Part shown: piece by piece, positions 18,058 to 27,129 of the stretch
Numbering within the stretch: the stretch's first letter is position 1
Layout of the letters: every line of letters starts with the position of its first letter
DNA from: SAR324 cluster bacterium SAR324-CTD7B
Lineage (GTDB): Bacteria; SAR324; NAC60-12
Assembly (NCBI GenBank): GCA_002082305.1
Contig: LSNO01000147.1
Span: 1 to 46,452, forward strand
DNA: 46,452 bases
Direction of reading: 5' to 3'
Translations under genes and position numbers: made by a program
Notes under the pieces: generated by a model
The model's database searches: none
What the model was told of the DNA's origin: nothing
What the model saw: only the letters and a program-made list of their open reading frames with translations

Positions 18058-18368
18058 TGTGTGGTAGAAGAAGGAGTCAAACTTTGCAGTCCATTATTGA
18101 TAGGCACTGATAATGTTCACCTCAGCTTCTAGCAATGCTTTTTTTATTTTGTCTGGCGGAGGCTTTTCACACATGCTATAGTGTCTTTAGGAAAATACAT
18201 GTGTTTGTATTTTCAGCCTTGCTGAGACGCAGATCACTCGTAGTGATTCTTGCCGGCAGGGTTTCCCTCGGATCAGAAAATAAAAGATTCCGAGATATCA
18301 ACAGTTGTCGAATTCTGTTTTCAGAGAATAACGGCAGCTGATTTTTTAACCCATGTTTAGAGAGACCA
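18058..18368 (+). promoter_or_regulatory. Structured leader region upstream of the phosphonate-type importer
   Basis: No gene is credible in these 311 bases. Two perfect inverted repeats are present: GAAAATACA/TGTATTTTC (18191-18214) and ATCACT/AGTGAT with a 3-base loop (18233-18247). A GC-rich stretch with CCGGCAGGG follows. I could not match this to a known riboswitch; a GCTGAGA string recalls TPP riboswitches, but the rest of that consensus is absent. It probably contains the promoter and leader of the three-gene ABC operon. Confidence 0.4.
18191..18214. promoter_or_regulatory. Perfect 9-bp inverted repeat, possible operator
   Basis: GAAAATACA at 18191-18199 is repeated as its exact complement TGTATTTTC at 18206-18214, separated by six bases. 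A dyad of this size about 155 bases before the importer's start codon would suit a dimeric repressor or activator, or a leader hairpin. The regulator is unknown. Confidence 0.45.
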
Positions 18369-19406
18369 ATGAAAAATCTCGTTTATACAATGACCCAACT
18401 TAGCCGGGGTGTTCTCGGAGTAGTTTTGGGCCTGATGCTTGCCATTCCGGTAAGTGCAGAAAATCTAACTGTTTATACAGCAGTGGAAGCAGAAGACCTC
18501 AAACGCTATGCGGCTGAGTTCAACAAAGATCATCCGGATATCAAAATCCGTTGGGTGCGCGATTCCACTGGGATTGTCACTGCAAAACTGCTTGCGGAAA
18601 AGAACAACCCCAGAGCCGATATTATTTGGGGCCTGGCCGCAACCAGTTTGATGTTACTCCAATCAGAAGGAATGCTGCAACCTTACGCGCCTAAAGGTTT
18701 GGGTAAGCTTGATTCGAAGTTCCGTGATTCGGCTAATCCACCAAGCTGGACCGGAATGGATGCGTGGATTGCCGCTGTTTGTGTAAACACGGTAGAAGCA
18801 AAAAAGAACAATTTACCCACTCCAACCTCGTGGATGGATCTCACCGATCCTGTCTATAAAGGACATCTTGTCATGCCAAATCCAAATTCATCCGGTACGG
18901 GATTTCTTGATGTTTCCTCCTGGCTTCAAATATACGGAGAGCGCGGTGGATGGCAGTTCATGGACAACCTGCATAAAAACATCGCCTGGTACACCCATTC
19001 CGGCTCAAAGCCCTGCAAACAGGCAGCTAGAGGTGAAACTCCGATTGGAATTTCCTTTGCATTCCGTGGTGCAAAATCCAAAGCCGCCGGTGCCCCTCTG
19101 GAAATCGTTTTACCAAAAGAAGGAGTTGGCTGGGACATGGAAGCAACTGCAATCGTGAAAGGGACCAAAAAACTTGCTGCCGCACAAACTCTGGCAGATT
19201 GGTCGATCACGAAAAAAGCAAATGTGCTTTACAATAAAGGCTATGCAGTTGTAGCCTATCCCGGAGTTGCCAAGCCGGTCAAGTATTTCCCTGCCGGAAT
19301 ACTTGAGGCCATGATTGACAATGACTTTGAATTTGCAGCAGTGAACCGCAAGCGAATTCTTGCTCAGTGGCAAAAACGTTACGACGGAAAGTCTGAAGCT
19401 AAGTAA
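18369..19406 (+). CDS. ABC transporter substrate-binding protein, 2-aminoethylphosphonate type (PhnS-like)
   Basis: A 345-residue periplasmic binding protein with a signal peptide (hydrophobic stretch VLGVVLGLMLAIPVSA, cleavage likely after residue 30). It has the iron/polyamine-like type 2 fold: LTVYTAVEAEDLKRYAAEF near the N-terminus, an RADIIWGLAATS segment, and NPNSSGTGFL in the ligand cleft. Together with the two following genes the arrangement matches the putative 2-aminoethylphosphonate importers (PhnS2-PhnT2-PhnU2). Similar proteins also bind iron or polyamines, and no phosphonate catabolic gene is visible in this window, so the substrate is inferred. First gene of the operon, behind a structured leader. 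Confidence 0.8.
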   Translation: MKNLVYTMTQLSRGVLGVVLGLMLAIPVSAENLTVYTAVEAEDLKRYAAEFNKDHPDIKIRWVRDSTGIVTAKLLAEKNNPRADIIWGLAATSLMLLQSEGMLQPYAPKGLGKLDSKFRDSANPPSWTGMDAWIAAVCVNTVEAKKNNLPTPTSWMDLTDPVYKGHLVMPNPNSSGTGFLDVSSWLQIYGERGGWQFMDNLHKNIAWYTHSGSKPCKQAARGETPIGISFAFRGAKSKAAGAPLEIVLPKEGVGWDMEATAIVKGTKKLAAAQTLADWSITKKANVLYNKGYAVVAYPGVAKPVKYFPAGILEAMIDNDFEFAAVNRKRILAQWQKRYDGKSEAK

Positions 19407-19430
19407 TTCTGGTTTCAAATTTCCTTTTTC

Positions 19431-19456
19431 CCGGGTCGGATTTTCTTTCGGCCCGG
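19431..19456 (+). terminator. GC-rich hairpin between substrate-binding and ATPase genes
   Basis: CCGGGTCG (19431-19438) pairs with CGGCCCGG (19449-19456), with one G-T pair. It lies 24 bases after the stop of the binding-protein gene and just before the ATPase start. No long T-run follows (ATCTTCT). Such intercistronic hairpins usually protect the upstream mRNA or partly terminate, giving more binding protein than membrane components. Confidence 0.55.
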
Positions 19457-19473
19457 ATCTTCTACACCTTACC

Positions 19474-20556
19474 ATGCCTGAATCAAAACAAAATTTTCTT
19501 CGCATAGATAATCTCACTAAACATTTTGGCGAGTTTGTCGCAGTTCAGGAACTTTCATTAGAAATTAACGACGGCGAATTCATCTGTTTTCTCGGACCGT
19601 CCGGATGTGGAAAAACCACGCTTTTGAGAGCCATCGCCGGACTTGATCCGCAATCTTCCGGAAGCATTACACAAGCCGGAAAGGATATTTCCAACCTGCC
19701 TCCATCTCAACGGGATTTCGGTATCGTTTTCCAATCCTATGCGCTTTTTCCGAACCTGACGGTTTTCCAGAATGTGGCCTATGGTCTGGAAAATCAAAAA
19801 ATTCCCAAACCGGAAATCCGGAAACAAGTCAATGATTTATTGGAACTTGTTGGTATGCCGGAACAAACCGGGAAATATCCTGCACAGCTTTCAGGAGGAC
19901 AACAGCAGCGTGTCGCACTTGCCCGTGCACTGGCTACTTCACCGGGATTGCTGCTGCTCGACGAACCTCTGAGTGCACTTGATGCCCGTGTCCGCGCCAC
20001 ATTACGCCTTGAAATTCGTTCTTTGCACGAACGACTCGGCGTGACCACAATTCTGGTCACACACGATCAGGAAGAAGCCCTTTCGATGGCAGACCGAATA
20101 GTGGTGATGAATGAAGGTCGAATCGAACAGGTTGGAACACCAGAGGAAATTTACAGTGCACCTGCCTCACCTTTTGTCGCAGATTTTATCGGCGTGATGA
20201 ATTTTTTGCAGGGAGAAGTAACAAACTCAGGGAAGGTGCTTATTGGAGAAAACACACTTGATTGTGAAACCGCAAACATTCCGGAGGGCAGTAAAGTTCG
20301 GGTGACGGTACGACCCGAAGATATTTTATGCAGTGCGGATGATAAAAATGCAGCGAATTCATTTTCGGTTAAAGTTGAATCCGTCGAATTTCTCGGTTCT
20401 TTCTGCAGACTGATTTTGTCTGGCCCGGACGGCTTTGGTGAATTGATGACAGACCTTTCCACGCAGCAAGTCCATGAACTGAATGTTACTCCTGAAACCA
20501 CATTCACCGCCGTATTTCCTGCACGGAGTCTCAAGGTTTTCCCGGAAAGCTTATGA
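19474..20556 (+). CDS. ABC transporter ATP-binding protein, phosphonate/iron type (PhnT-like)
   Basis: A 360-residue ATPase that energises the importer at the inner membrane. Walker A is GPSGCGKTT, the Q-loop is in VFQSYALFP, the signature is LSGGQQQR, Walker B is LLLLDEPLSALD, and the H-loop is VTHDQEEA. The C-terminal third is a TOBE-type regulatory domain (VRVTVRPEDIL). The frame is open upstream to 19360, but ATG 19474 is chosen because it gives the standard N-terminus and clears the intercistronic hairpin. The stop overlaps the permease start (ATGA), showing translational coupling. Confidence 0.93.
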   Translation: MPESKQNFLRIDNLTKHFGEFVAVQELSLEINDGEFICFLGPSGCGKTTLLRAIAGLDPQSSGSITQAGKDISNLPPSQRDFGIVFQSYALFPNLTVFQNVAYGLENQKIPKPEIRKQVNDLLELVGMPEQTGKYPAQLSGGQQQRVALARALATSPGLLLLDEPLSALDARVRATLRLEIRSLHERLGVTTILVTHDQEEALSMADRIVVMNEGRIEQVGTPEEIYSAPASPFVADFIGVMNFLQGEVTNSGKVLIGENTLDCETANIPEGSKVRVTVRPEDILCSADDKNAANSFSVKVESVEFLGSFCRLILSGPDGFGELMTDLSTQQVHELNVTPETTFTAVFPARSLKVFPESL

Positions 20557-22277
20557 GTACCGCAGATTCTATTCCCGCCTCTACTGTTCCTGCCAGGGGA
20601 GCCTCCAGCGTACGTATCAAGCTCAGTCGGGATGACTATGCTTTGCGGACCGGACTCGTGGTCGTAATCAGTTTGCTGGCAATTTTAGTAGTTTTACCGC
20701 TTTATTCCCTGCTCTCCAAAAGTCTGGAAGACATGGACGGTAATTTTGTCGGGTTACAGAACTTTCAAGAATATTTTCAAACTCCGGCGCTTTTAACTTC
20801 TATCACAAACAGTTTAAGCGTTGCTTTTTTTTCGGCGATAATTGTGTTGGTGCTGGCCTTCATTTATGCCTACGCGCTGACCCGAACCAAAATGCCGTTT
20901 CGCCTGTTTTTTCGGGGAGTAGCGCTGATACCAATTCTTGCACCTTCGCTGCTCGCGGCAATTTCATTGATTTACTGGTTTGGAACTCAAGGCGTACTTA
21001 AATCGTGGTTGTTCGGCGCTTCGATTTACGGCCCCATCGGTGTCATTATGGCTTCGTGTTTCTGGGTATTTCCTCATGCGCTGATGATTTTAATTACAGC
21101 ACTTTCTACGGCGGATGCCAGACTGTACGAAGCAGCTGAAGCCTTACGAACTCCTAAGTGGCGCATATTTTGGACCGTTACGCTACCGGGAGCGAAGTAC
21201 GGAATTCTCAGCACGGGCTTCATTGTTTTTACACTCGTCATCACAGATTTTGGCGTACCGAAAGTCATCGGTGGAAATTTTAATGTGCTGGCGACTGACG
21301 TGTACAAACAAGTCGTCGGTCAGCAAAACTTTGAGATGGGCGCTGTAGTTTCGCTGGTTTTGCTCCTGCCCGCAGTAGCCGCTTTTATCGCCGACCGCTG
21401 GGTACAGAGCAAACAAGTCGCCTTACTTTCCGCACGCGCAGTACCTTTTCAACCAAAATCTGAACCCTTGCGCGACTGGCTCCTGTTTGGATTTTGTGCA
21501 ACAATAGCATTCATTTTCCTGGCAATGCTGGGGATGGCTGCCTACGCTTCTTTCGTCACATTCTGGCCGTACAATCTCACGCTTTCACTCAATAATTACG
21601 ACTTCGATTTGATGGATGGCGGTGGCTGGGAAGCCTATTTCAATTCAATCCGGATGGCTATTTACTGTGCCGTGTTTGGTTCCGGACTGATATTCTTCGG
21701 CAGCTACCTGGTTGAAAAAGCAAGAGGGGTTTCATGGCTGCGTACCATTTTACATTTGATCGCCATGATGCCGCTTGCCATTCCCGGATTGGTTTTGGGG
21801 ATTGCCTACATTTTCTTTTTTAATCATCCGGACAATCCGCTCGGTTTCCTTTACGGAACCATGGGAATTCTTGTGATCAGCACAATTGTTCACTTTTACA
21901 CCGTCAGCCATCTTACCTCTCTCACTGCGCTTAAGCAGCTTGATCCTGAATTTGAAACCGTTTCACTTTCCCTGAAAACACCTGTCTGGAGGACCTTTGG
22001 GAAAGTCACTCTTCCGGTTTGTCTACCGGCTTTGCTGGATGTGGCGAGCTATCTTTTTTTGAATGCGATGACCACTGTTGCTGCTGTGGTTTTCCTCTAT
22101 TCTCCTGAAACCATGCTGGCCTCAATCGCCGTGCTGAACATGGACGATGCCGGTGACATTGCACCTGCTGCGGCAATGGCTTTGATGATTGTCTACACTT
22201 CAGCCATCTTCCGCTTGCTCCACGCTCTGCTTACCCGTTATCTCAAACGCCGCACTCAAGTCTGGCGTACACGCTGA
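20553..22277 (+). CDS. ABC transporter permease, fused two-domain type (PhnU-like)
   Basis: A 574-residue inner-membrane protein with about twelve membrane segments in two homologous halves, each ending in a binding-protein-dependent transport motif. The EAA-like loops are EAAEALRTPKWRIFWTVTLPG in the first half and the related KTPVWRTFGKVTLP in the second. The fused FbpB-like arrangement is typical of iron importers and of the PhnU2 group. It is coupled to the ATPase by an ATGA overlap. A palindromic repeat follows the gene and could act in termination. Confidence 0.92.
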   Translation: MSTADSIPASTVPARGASSVRIKLSRDDYALRTGLVVVISLLAILVVLPLYSLLSKSLEDMDGNFVGLQNFQEYFQTPALLTSITNSLSVAFFSAIIVLVLAFIYAYALTRTKMPFRLFFRGVALIPILAPSLLAAISLIYWFGTQGVLKSWLFGASIYGPIGVIMASCFWVFPHALMILITALSTADARLYEAAEALRTPKWRIFWTVTLPGAKYGILSTGFIVFTLVITDFGVPKVIGGNFNVLATDVYKQVVGQQNFEMGAVVSLVLLLPAVAAFIADRWVQSKQVALLSARAVPFQPKSEPLRDWLLFGFCATIAFIFLAMLGMAAYASFVTFWPYNLTLSLNNYDFDLMDGGGWEAYFNSIRMAIYCAVFGSGLIFFGSYLVEKARGVSWLRTILHLIAMMPLAIPGLVLGIAYIFFFNHPDNPLGFLYGTMGILVISTIVHFYTVSHLTSLTALKQLDPEFETVSLSLKTPVWRTFGKVTLPVCLPALLDVASYLFLNAMTTVAAVVFLYSPETMLASIAVLNMDDAGDIAPAAAMALMIVYTSAIFRLLHALLTRYLKRRTQVWRTR

Positions 22278-22306
22278 CGCAACTTTATGCTCAACACGTG
22301 TAAAAT

Positions 22307-22391
22307 GCAGGTCGGGTTTGGCGTAGCCATAAACCAACAATTATTTGAATTTATTAATAATGTTGGGTTATGGACAGCTAAGCCAACTTAC
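22307..22391. repeat. Imperfect palindromic repeat, dispersed-repeat type
   Basis: CCATAAACCAACAATTATT (22327-22345) is mirrored, with one mismatch and one bulge, by AATAATGTTGGGTTATGG around 22355-22373. Outer sequences GTCGGGTTTGGCGTAGCC and GGACAGCTAAGCCAACTT are also imperfect complements. The wording is like the GTCGGGTTAGGCGTAGCC-type palindromic repeats found between genes in many bacterial genomes. It lies between the permease stop and the HAD gene, and could be a non-autonomous mobile repeat that doubles as a terminator. Confidence 0.6.
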
Positions 22392-22430
22392 TAAAAAGCC
22401 CAATTATAACCCTTTTGCAGAATAAAAATC

Positions 22431-23080
22431 ATGCCCGTAGTAATCTTTGACCTGGACAAAACTTTAATTGGCGGTGACAGTGATTTTCTATGGGGGGATT
22501 CATCCATGAAGCCGGAATTATTGATGCTGATTATCAACAAAAAAACAAAATATTTTATGAGCAATATGAAATGGGAAAGCAGGATAATATTGCCTTTCTG
22601 AAGTTTTGTCTGGAGCCGCTTACCCGCTACTCCAGGAGTGAATTGGACGATTTTCATCAGCAGTTTATGAAACAGAAAATTGAGCCGATCTTTTTGGATA
22701 AATACCAAAACGCGGTGGATCGCCACAAAGAATACGGTGACACCGTTTTGGTGAAAACTGCAACGAACAGTTTTGCAGCAGCTCCCATTGTCAGAGCGTA
22801 TGGAATCGAACATTTGCTTACCACAGAACCGGAAGTTGAGTCGGTACTTTTCACCGGCAACTATTTCGGTACACCGTGTTTTCAATCCGGAAAAATTGAC
22901 AACCTGATGTCCTGGCTGGAACAAAACGACGAAACCTTAGACGGCTCAACTTTCTATTCCAACTCTCATAATGATCTGCCGATGTTGAAATTGGTGGAAA
23001 ATCCTGTCGCTGTCAATGCTGATCCGATTTTGAGAAAAACAGCTCAGGAAAATGGTTGGCGGATTTTAGATTGGATGTAG
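22431..23080 (+). pseudogene. HAD-IB family phosphatase, frameshifted near codon 22
   Basis: The start at 22431 encodes a perfect HAD motif I (PVVIFDLDKTLIGGD), followed by SDFLWG. The frame then changes in a run of six G (22492-22497). The rest of the protein continues in another frame to 23080 with RAYGIEHLL, TPCFQSGKI and the HAD motif IV region SNSHNDLPML. One extra base in the G run would restore a single protein of about 216 residues, the usual size of the HAD-IB (SerB-like, TIGR01490) group. As given, the gene is broken right after motif I. A homopolymer base-call error, a true mutation, or slippage are all possible. An internal ATG (22490) could only yield a protein without the catalytic aspartates. 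Confidence 0.8.
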
Positions 23081-23142
23081 AGAATATTTTGCGGTTTTTT
23101 ATCCCGGTAATTTGAATTTATTCTACAAACTATTTTGGGGGG

Positions 23143-23189
23143 ACGCAGGTTTACGGGACAGGAAATAATTTGATCCTGTAAGTTTGCGT
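23143..23189. terminator. Hairpin between convergent HAD and FKBP genes
   Basis: ACAGGA (23158-23163) pairs exactly with TCCTGT (23174-23179), and the stem is extended imperfectly outward to ACGCA (23143) and TGCGT (23185). It lies in the 174-base gap between two convergent genes, where a bidirectional terminator is expected. No strong T-run follows on either side. Confidence 0.4.
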
Positions 23190-23254
23190 TCACCTGTGTG
23201 TGTTATTTATCTGGATTAGATGACTGATTTGTTGGAACTAGTAACAACTGTAGG

Positions 23255-23680
23255 TCATGTTACTTTGAGGACTTCAACCTTGAAGATCAAGTCTGCATTT
23301 GGCGGGATACCCATCGAGGAAACACCTTGCTGACCGTAGGCCAGTTTGGCTGGAATTTTTATTTGGAGCTTCGTTCCCTCTCTCACTCCTTTGAGAGCTT
23401 CGTCCCATCCTGAGATTACACTACCTTTTCCGAGGTCAAATTCAAAAGGACGACGCTTAGCCCGGCTGCTGTCAAACATTTTGTAATCCTCAGCCAACCA
23501 GCCTTCGTAGTGGACTTTGATGTGGCTGCCGTCTTTTGTCTTATCTCCGTGACCAGGACGTTCTACATAGACTTGAATCCCGGATCTGGTGTGTTTAAAA
23601 CCAGCATCCAGGGCCAATTGGGGTCGCTTATTTGTTTTAGCAGCTTGCTGCTGAGCTACCGCGGATGTACCGACTTTCAT
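23255..23680 (-). CDS. FKBP-type peptidyl-prolyl cis-trans isomerase
   Basis: A 141-residue protein whose last 105 residues form a complete FKBP domain: VHYEGWLAEDYKMFDSS, PFEFDLGKGSVISGWDEAL, the LAYGQQG loop, and IPPNADLIFKVEVLKV. It would catalyse proline isomerisation in protein folding. The 30-residue N-terminal extension is polar and is not a signal peptide, so a cytoplasmic location is likely. The start ATG overlaps the stop of the LptA-like gene (ATGA). A one-domain FKBP at the end of a pyrG/lpt-like operon suggests cotranscription rather than a shared pathway. Confidence 0.93.
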   Translation of the reverse strand: MKVGTSAVAQQQAAKTNKRPQLALDAGFKHTRSGIQVYVERPGHGDKTKDGSHIKVHYEGWLAEDYKMFDSSRAKRRPFEFDLGKGSVISGWDEALKGVREGTKLQIKIPAKLAYGQQGVSSMGIPPNADLIFKVEVLKVT

Positions 23681-24930
23681 CTACAGGCAAAGATGGCAGG
23701 AGCTTGTTCTCCAAGTATTGTCATTTGTATAGGTGCCTTGTTGTCACCCTGAGCAACTCCTTTGTTTACATCAAGGTATAAATTAATCGTGTTACCCTGG
23801 AGGTGATATTGACCGGACTGAACTTCCGCGCTGCCTTCAAGTAAAATGGTTTGCTTAATCTCATCAAAGTTGGCTTGATCAGCTTTGGCGACACGACCCG
23901 GTTGCTCAAAACATACTCCCTGTTCTGCACGAATGGACTGTAATTCCTGTAACTCATTAAGCCGTAGAGTGATTTTTCCTGCATGAATATAGAGATTATC
24001 CGGAGTACGCTCCATTTCCACGTCACCCTCAAACATAGCCAGATGTTTGATATTATCCAAAACCCCACGGGAAGCTAACAACAGCACTTTCTTCTGTTCC
24101 GTCTTTTCTTGATTTTCTGTTTCTTCTTCCTGAGTCTTGATTTTTGAGCTTTGTTCCTTGCGGTTTGTTTCCAATTCGCTGAGATTGGCCTCAACCTTAA
24201 TTCGTCCTTCTTTGCTGGTATCCTTTCCTTCCAGGGTTGCATGCTGACGCAGAATATCAACAAAAACAGTGTTACTGATTACACTGCCTTGACTGGCTTT
24301 CATGATCACATTTCCCTGCAACCGCAATGTCTGCTGTGGCGTCTCGATCGATTTTGTTTCTGCAGAATCTGTGTCCGGAGTTTGATCTTCAAGATCAATC
24401 TGCGTATAAATCGCAAAATCTGAGCGAACCTCACGGTCCCACTGTTTAACGCTCACTCCACCTTCGCCGATCAACTTCTCAAAGTTTTTTCCTTTTCCCG
24501 AAACCAGACGAAGTTTGGCTGTAGTTAATTCAATGTTTTCTCTGGGAATAACACCTTTAACATTTCCGCGAAAAACTGCTGCATTCTCATTAAGATCGCT
24601 GCTGAATTCGTCTGCCTGTATTTTTATTTGCTGGGTTGATGCATAGCGCATGAGAAGATCACTTTCCTTTTTAGTGAGTTGTATCGGCAGCGCTTCAAGA
24701 AAATCCTTAAGGTTAAGGTAGTGTGTGTTCAGGATTGGTGAAAGCATTTCAGTTAGTGCTTTTGAGAAGCCTTCTCTTTGCAGGTGATCCAGTGTATTGC
24801 GGGTGATTTCGTAACCACTTGCAGGTGCCGCAAGGCTTGCTTGTCTATAGTTCCATGCAGGTTCAGTTGTAGCAATACTGAAAAATAACAAGAAGACAGA
24901 AAAAATATTTTTGATTTTACGCTTAAGCAT
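23677..24930 (-). CDS. LptA/OstA-like periplasmic protein
   Basis: A 417-residue exported protein. The first 35 residues look like a signal peptide ([20 protein letters not shown]). At least two regions show OstA/LptA-type beta-jellyroll repeats: [20 protein letters not shown] with FRGNVKGV, and [13 protein letters not shown] followed by [20 protein letters not shown]. Between them is a charged, Glu/Lys-rich linker (about residues 250-285). Such proteins bridge the periplasm in LPS transport. At more than twice the usual LptA length, it may be a fusion or a distant relative. The start overlaps the end of pyrG by eight bases; pyrG and lpt/kds genes are often neighbours, because CTP feeds CMP-KDO synthesis. 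Confidence 0.72.
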   Translation of the reverse strand: MLKRKIKNIFSVFLLFFSIATTEPAWNYRQASLAAPASGYEITRNTLDHLQREGFSKALTEMLSPILNTHYLNLKDFLEALPIQLTKKESDLLMRYASTQQIKIQADEFSSDLNENAAVFRGNVKGVIPRENIELTTAKLRLVSGKGKNFEKLIGEGGVSVKQWDREVRSDFAIYTQIDLEDQTPDTDSAETKSIETPQQTLRLQGNVIMKASQGSVISNTVFVDILRQHATLEGKDTSKEGRIKVEANLSELETNRKEQSSKIKTQEEETENQEKTEQKKVLLLASRGVLDNIKHLAMFEGDVEMERTPDNLYIHAGKITLRLNELQELQSIRAEQGVCFEQPGRVAKADQANFDEIKQTILLEGSAEVQSGQYHLQGNTINLYLDVNKGVAQGDNKAPIQMTILGEQAPAIFACR

Positions 24931-26602
24931 TTGACGTGTCGGCTATCTTTTTTGAGGTTGCTTGATGATCTGAACATGACTGCCGGCTAAGATAGGACGC
25001 CTCAATGAAAGAAGTAAACAAAGGATGCGGCTTAAGTGGTTTTGACTGCAGTTCCGGATGATATTGACAGCCGATAAACCAGGGATGTTCTGCAAGTTCA
25101 ATCGTTTCTACCAAATTGCGTTCCGGGTGACGCCCTGAAACAGTCAGTCCTGCCTCTTCAAATCTGGGAACAAAGTAATTCATCACTTCATAGCGGTGCC
25201 TGTGGCGCTCTGAAATAGTTGTTTTGTTATAAATTTTTTCTATCCTGGTTCCTTTTTCCAGAATTGTGGTTTGGCTGCCCAGACGCATTGTACCACCTGT
25301 TTCCTCTTGTCCCTCTTGTTCAGGCATTAAATCAATCACGTTTTCCGGATGGTCCGGACGTGACTCCCCGGAATTTGCCCCTTCAATTCCTACAACATTT
25401 CTGGCAAATTCCACAATTGCCATCTGCATTCCAAGACAAATTCCAAAAAATGGAATATTCTTTGTCCGTGCAATTTTGATAGCAGCAATTTTTCCCTCAG
25501 TTCCACGCTCTCCGAATCCGGGCGCAACCAAAACACCGTCCATTTTTTCCAATTGACTCAACACGTTTTTCTCTGTCAATAATTCAGAATCAACATAGTG
25601 CAGATTTACTTTAAGCCGGTTTGCAATGCCTCCGTGCAACAAAGCTTCGTTGAGGCTTTCATAGGAATCCCGATGCGCAACATATTTTCCGATAAAAGCA
25701 ATATCCACCTCATCACGGGGATTTTTATAACTATCAATTAAATCGACCCAGGGCTGCAGTTTAGGACTACCGGTCCATATTTGCAGATAGGTCAGGATTG
25801 TATTGTCCAATTCCTGCTGATGAAACATCAACGGCGCTTCATAGACCAAATCTACGTCAAGTCCATTTACAACAGAATTTTCAGGAACATTGGTGAACAG
25901 TGAAATTTTGCTGCGAACTTTATCGGTCAGCATTTCCGAAGTTCGGCAGATGAGAATATCAGGTTGAATTCCGATTTCCCTAAGCTTACCTACACTGTGT
26001 TGAGTAGGCTTGGTTTTCATTTCAGATGTCTGCACAATTAAGGTAAGGTGAACAAACAAAGTGTTTTCTCTTCCGTGATCATGCCGGTATTGACGAATTG
26101 CCTCGAGGAATGGCAGGGACTCAATATCTCCAACTGTTCCACCGATTTCAACAATACAAATATCTGCGTTTGACGCAGCCGCGGTTTTAGGGTTATTATC
26201 GGACAACCTGGCGGCTTCAGAAATCGTGTCTTTTATTTCATCAATCACATGTGGAATCACCTGAACAGTTGCACCCAAATATTCCCCAGCTCTTTCTTTG
26301 CGAATAACTGCATCATAAATTTGACCGGTTGTACAATTGTGCCTGCGGTTCAACACGGCATTTGTGTAGCGTTCGTAATGTCCAAGATCCAAGTCTGTTT
26401 CTGCACCATCCACCGTGACAAAAACCTCTCCATGCTGAAAAGGATTCATGGTGCCGGCATCGACATTGATGTAGGGATCCAATTTCATCAAGCTGACCGT
26501 CAAGCCCCTTGATTCCAGCAGTGCCCCGATAGAAGCTGCGGCAATACCTTTCCCCAGTCCGGAAACTACTCCTCCGGTAATAAAAATAAATTTAGTTTGC
26601 AT
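24923..26602 (-). CDS. pyrG: CTP synthase
   Basis: The 559-residue glutamine-dependent enzyme converting UTP to CTP. The N-terminal synthetase domain shows the P-loop [17 protein letters not shown] and the [19 protein letters not shown] signature. The C-terminal glutamine amidotransferase domain has the catalytic cysteine in FFGICLGMQ and the histidine/glutamate in YHPELQSKP. The length is slightly above the usual 540-550 because of a short C-terminal tail that overlaps the lptA-like gene. Upstream, 92 bases separate it from yjbQ. Confidence 0.99.
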   Translation of the reverse strand: MQTKFIFITGGVVSGLGKGIAAASIGALLESRGLTVSLMKLDPYINVDAGTMNPFQHGEVFVTVDGAETDLDLGHYERYTNAVLNRRHNCTTGQIYDAVIRKERAGEYLGATVQVIPHVIDEIKDTISEAARLSDNNPKTAAASNADICIVEIGGTVGDIESLPFLEAIRQYRHDHGRENTLFVHLTLIVQTSEMKTKPTQHSVGKLREIGIQPDILICRTSEMLTDKVRSKISLFTNVPENSVVNGLDVDLVYEAPLMFHQQELDNTILTYLQIWTGSPKLQPWVDLIDSYKNPRDEVDIAFIGKYVAHRDSYESLNEALLHGGIANRLKVNLHYVDSELLTEKNVLSQLEKMDGVLVAPGFGERGTEGKIAAIKIARTKNIPFFGICLGMQMAIVEFARNVVGIEGANSGESRPDHPENVIDLMPEQEGQEETGGTMRLGSQTTILEKGTRIEKIYNKTTISERHRHRYEVMNYFVPRFEEAGLTVSGRHPERNLVETIELAEHPWFIGCQYHPELQSKPLKPHPLFTSFIEASYLSRQSCSDHQATSKKIADTSNA

Positions 26603-26695
26603 AAATTAAGTGTTTTGTTTATTGGAATTAATTTTCAGTTAAAAAAGTTTGAACTTTAAAACAGCATGAAAGTTTTCTCAAGCCAAATGAACAAA

Positions 26696-27115
26696 TCAAT
26701 CTCCGCAAATATGGACGACAACATTTCTGGAATGTCCACGTGAACGGTGTTCCCAGAGGAAAATCCCCTGCCAAGTTCCTAAAAGCATCTTAGCACCGGC
26801 AAGCGGTATTTGCTCAGAAGTCTTTGTCAATGCACTCCGGATATGCGAAGGCATATCATCCGGACCCTCCGTAGTGTGAGTATAACCTAAATCGTTTTCC
26901 GGAACCAGCTTTCCGAAAAAATATTCCAAATCTTGTATGACATCCGGATCCGCGTTTTCTTGAATTACAAGACTGGCTGAAGTGTGACGGACGAAAATAT
27001 TACAGAGTCCGGAAGTTATTTCAGACTCACTAATCACTTGCTGGACCTTGCGAGTGATTTCCTGAAGCCCTTTCCCACTGGTCTGAATTTGGAGAATTTG
27101 CTGATAAATCTTCAT
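26696..27115 (-). CDS. yjbQ: YjbQ family (UPF0047) protein
   Basis: A 139-residue protein of the YjbQ/UPF0047 family, members of which have been reported to have secondary thiamine-phosphate synthase activity. The family motifs are clear: HTSASLVIQENADPDV, YTHTTEGPDDMPSHIRSAL, and LGTWQGIFLWEHR. The conserved histidines and acidic residues expected to bind metal are present. It follows the sensor kinase gene by 14 bases, so cotranscription is likely. Its physiological role in this organism is unclear. Confidence 0.93.
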   Translation of the reverse strand: MKIYQQILQIQTSGKGLQEITRKVQQVISESEITSGLCNIFVRHTSASLVIQENADPDVIQDLEYFFGKLVPENDLGYTHTTEGPDDMPSHIRSALTKTSEQIPLAGAKMLLGTWQGIFLWEHRSRGHSRNVVVHICGD

Positions 27116-27129
27116 TGCAGATCTGCAGT

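Noticed and set aside
18221..18290. GCTGAGA and CCGGCAGGG strings resembling a TPP riboswitch
   Set aside because: The other conserved elements (GGGGTGCC start, CCTGATCTGG core) are absent and the order does not fit.
22391..22924. 177-codon minus-strand frame opposite the HAD gene
   Set aside because: It is the shadow of the frameshifted HAD phosphatase, whose motifs are clear on the plus strand.
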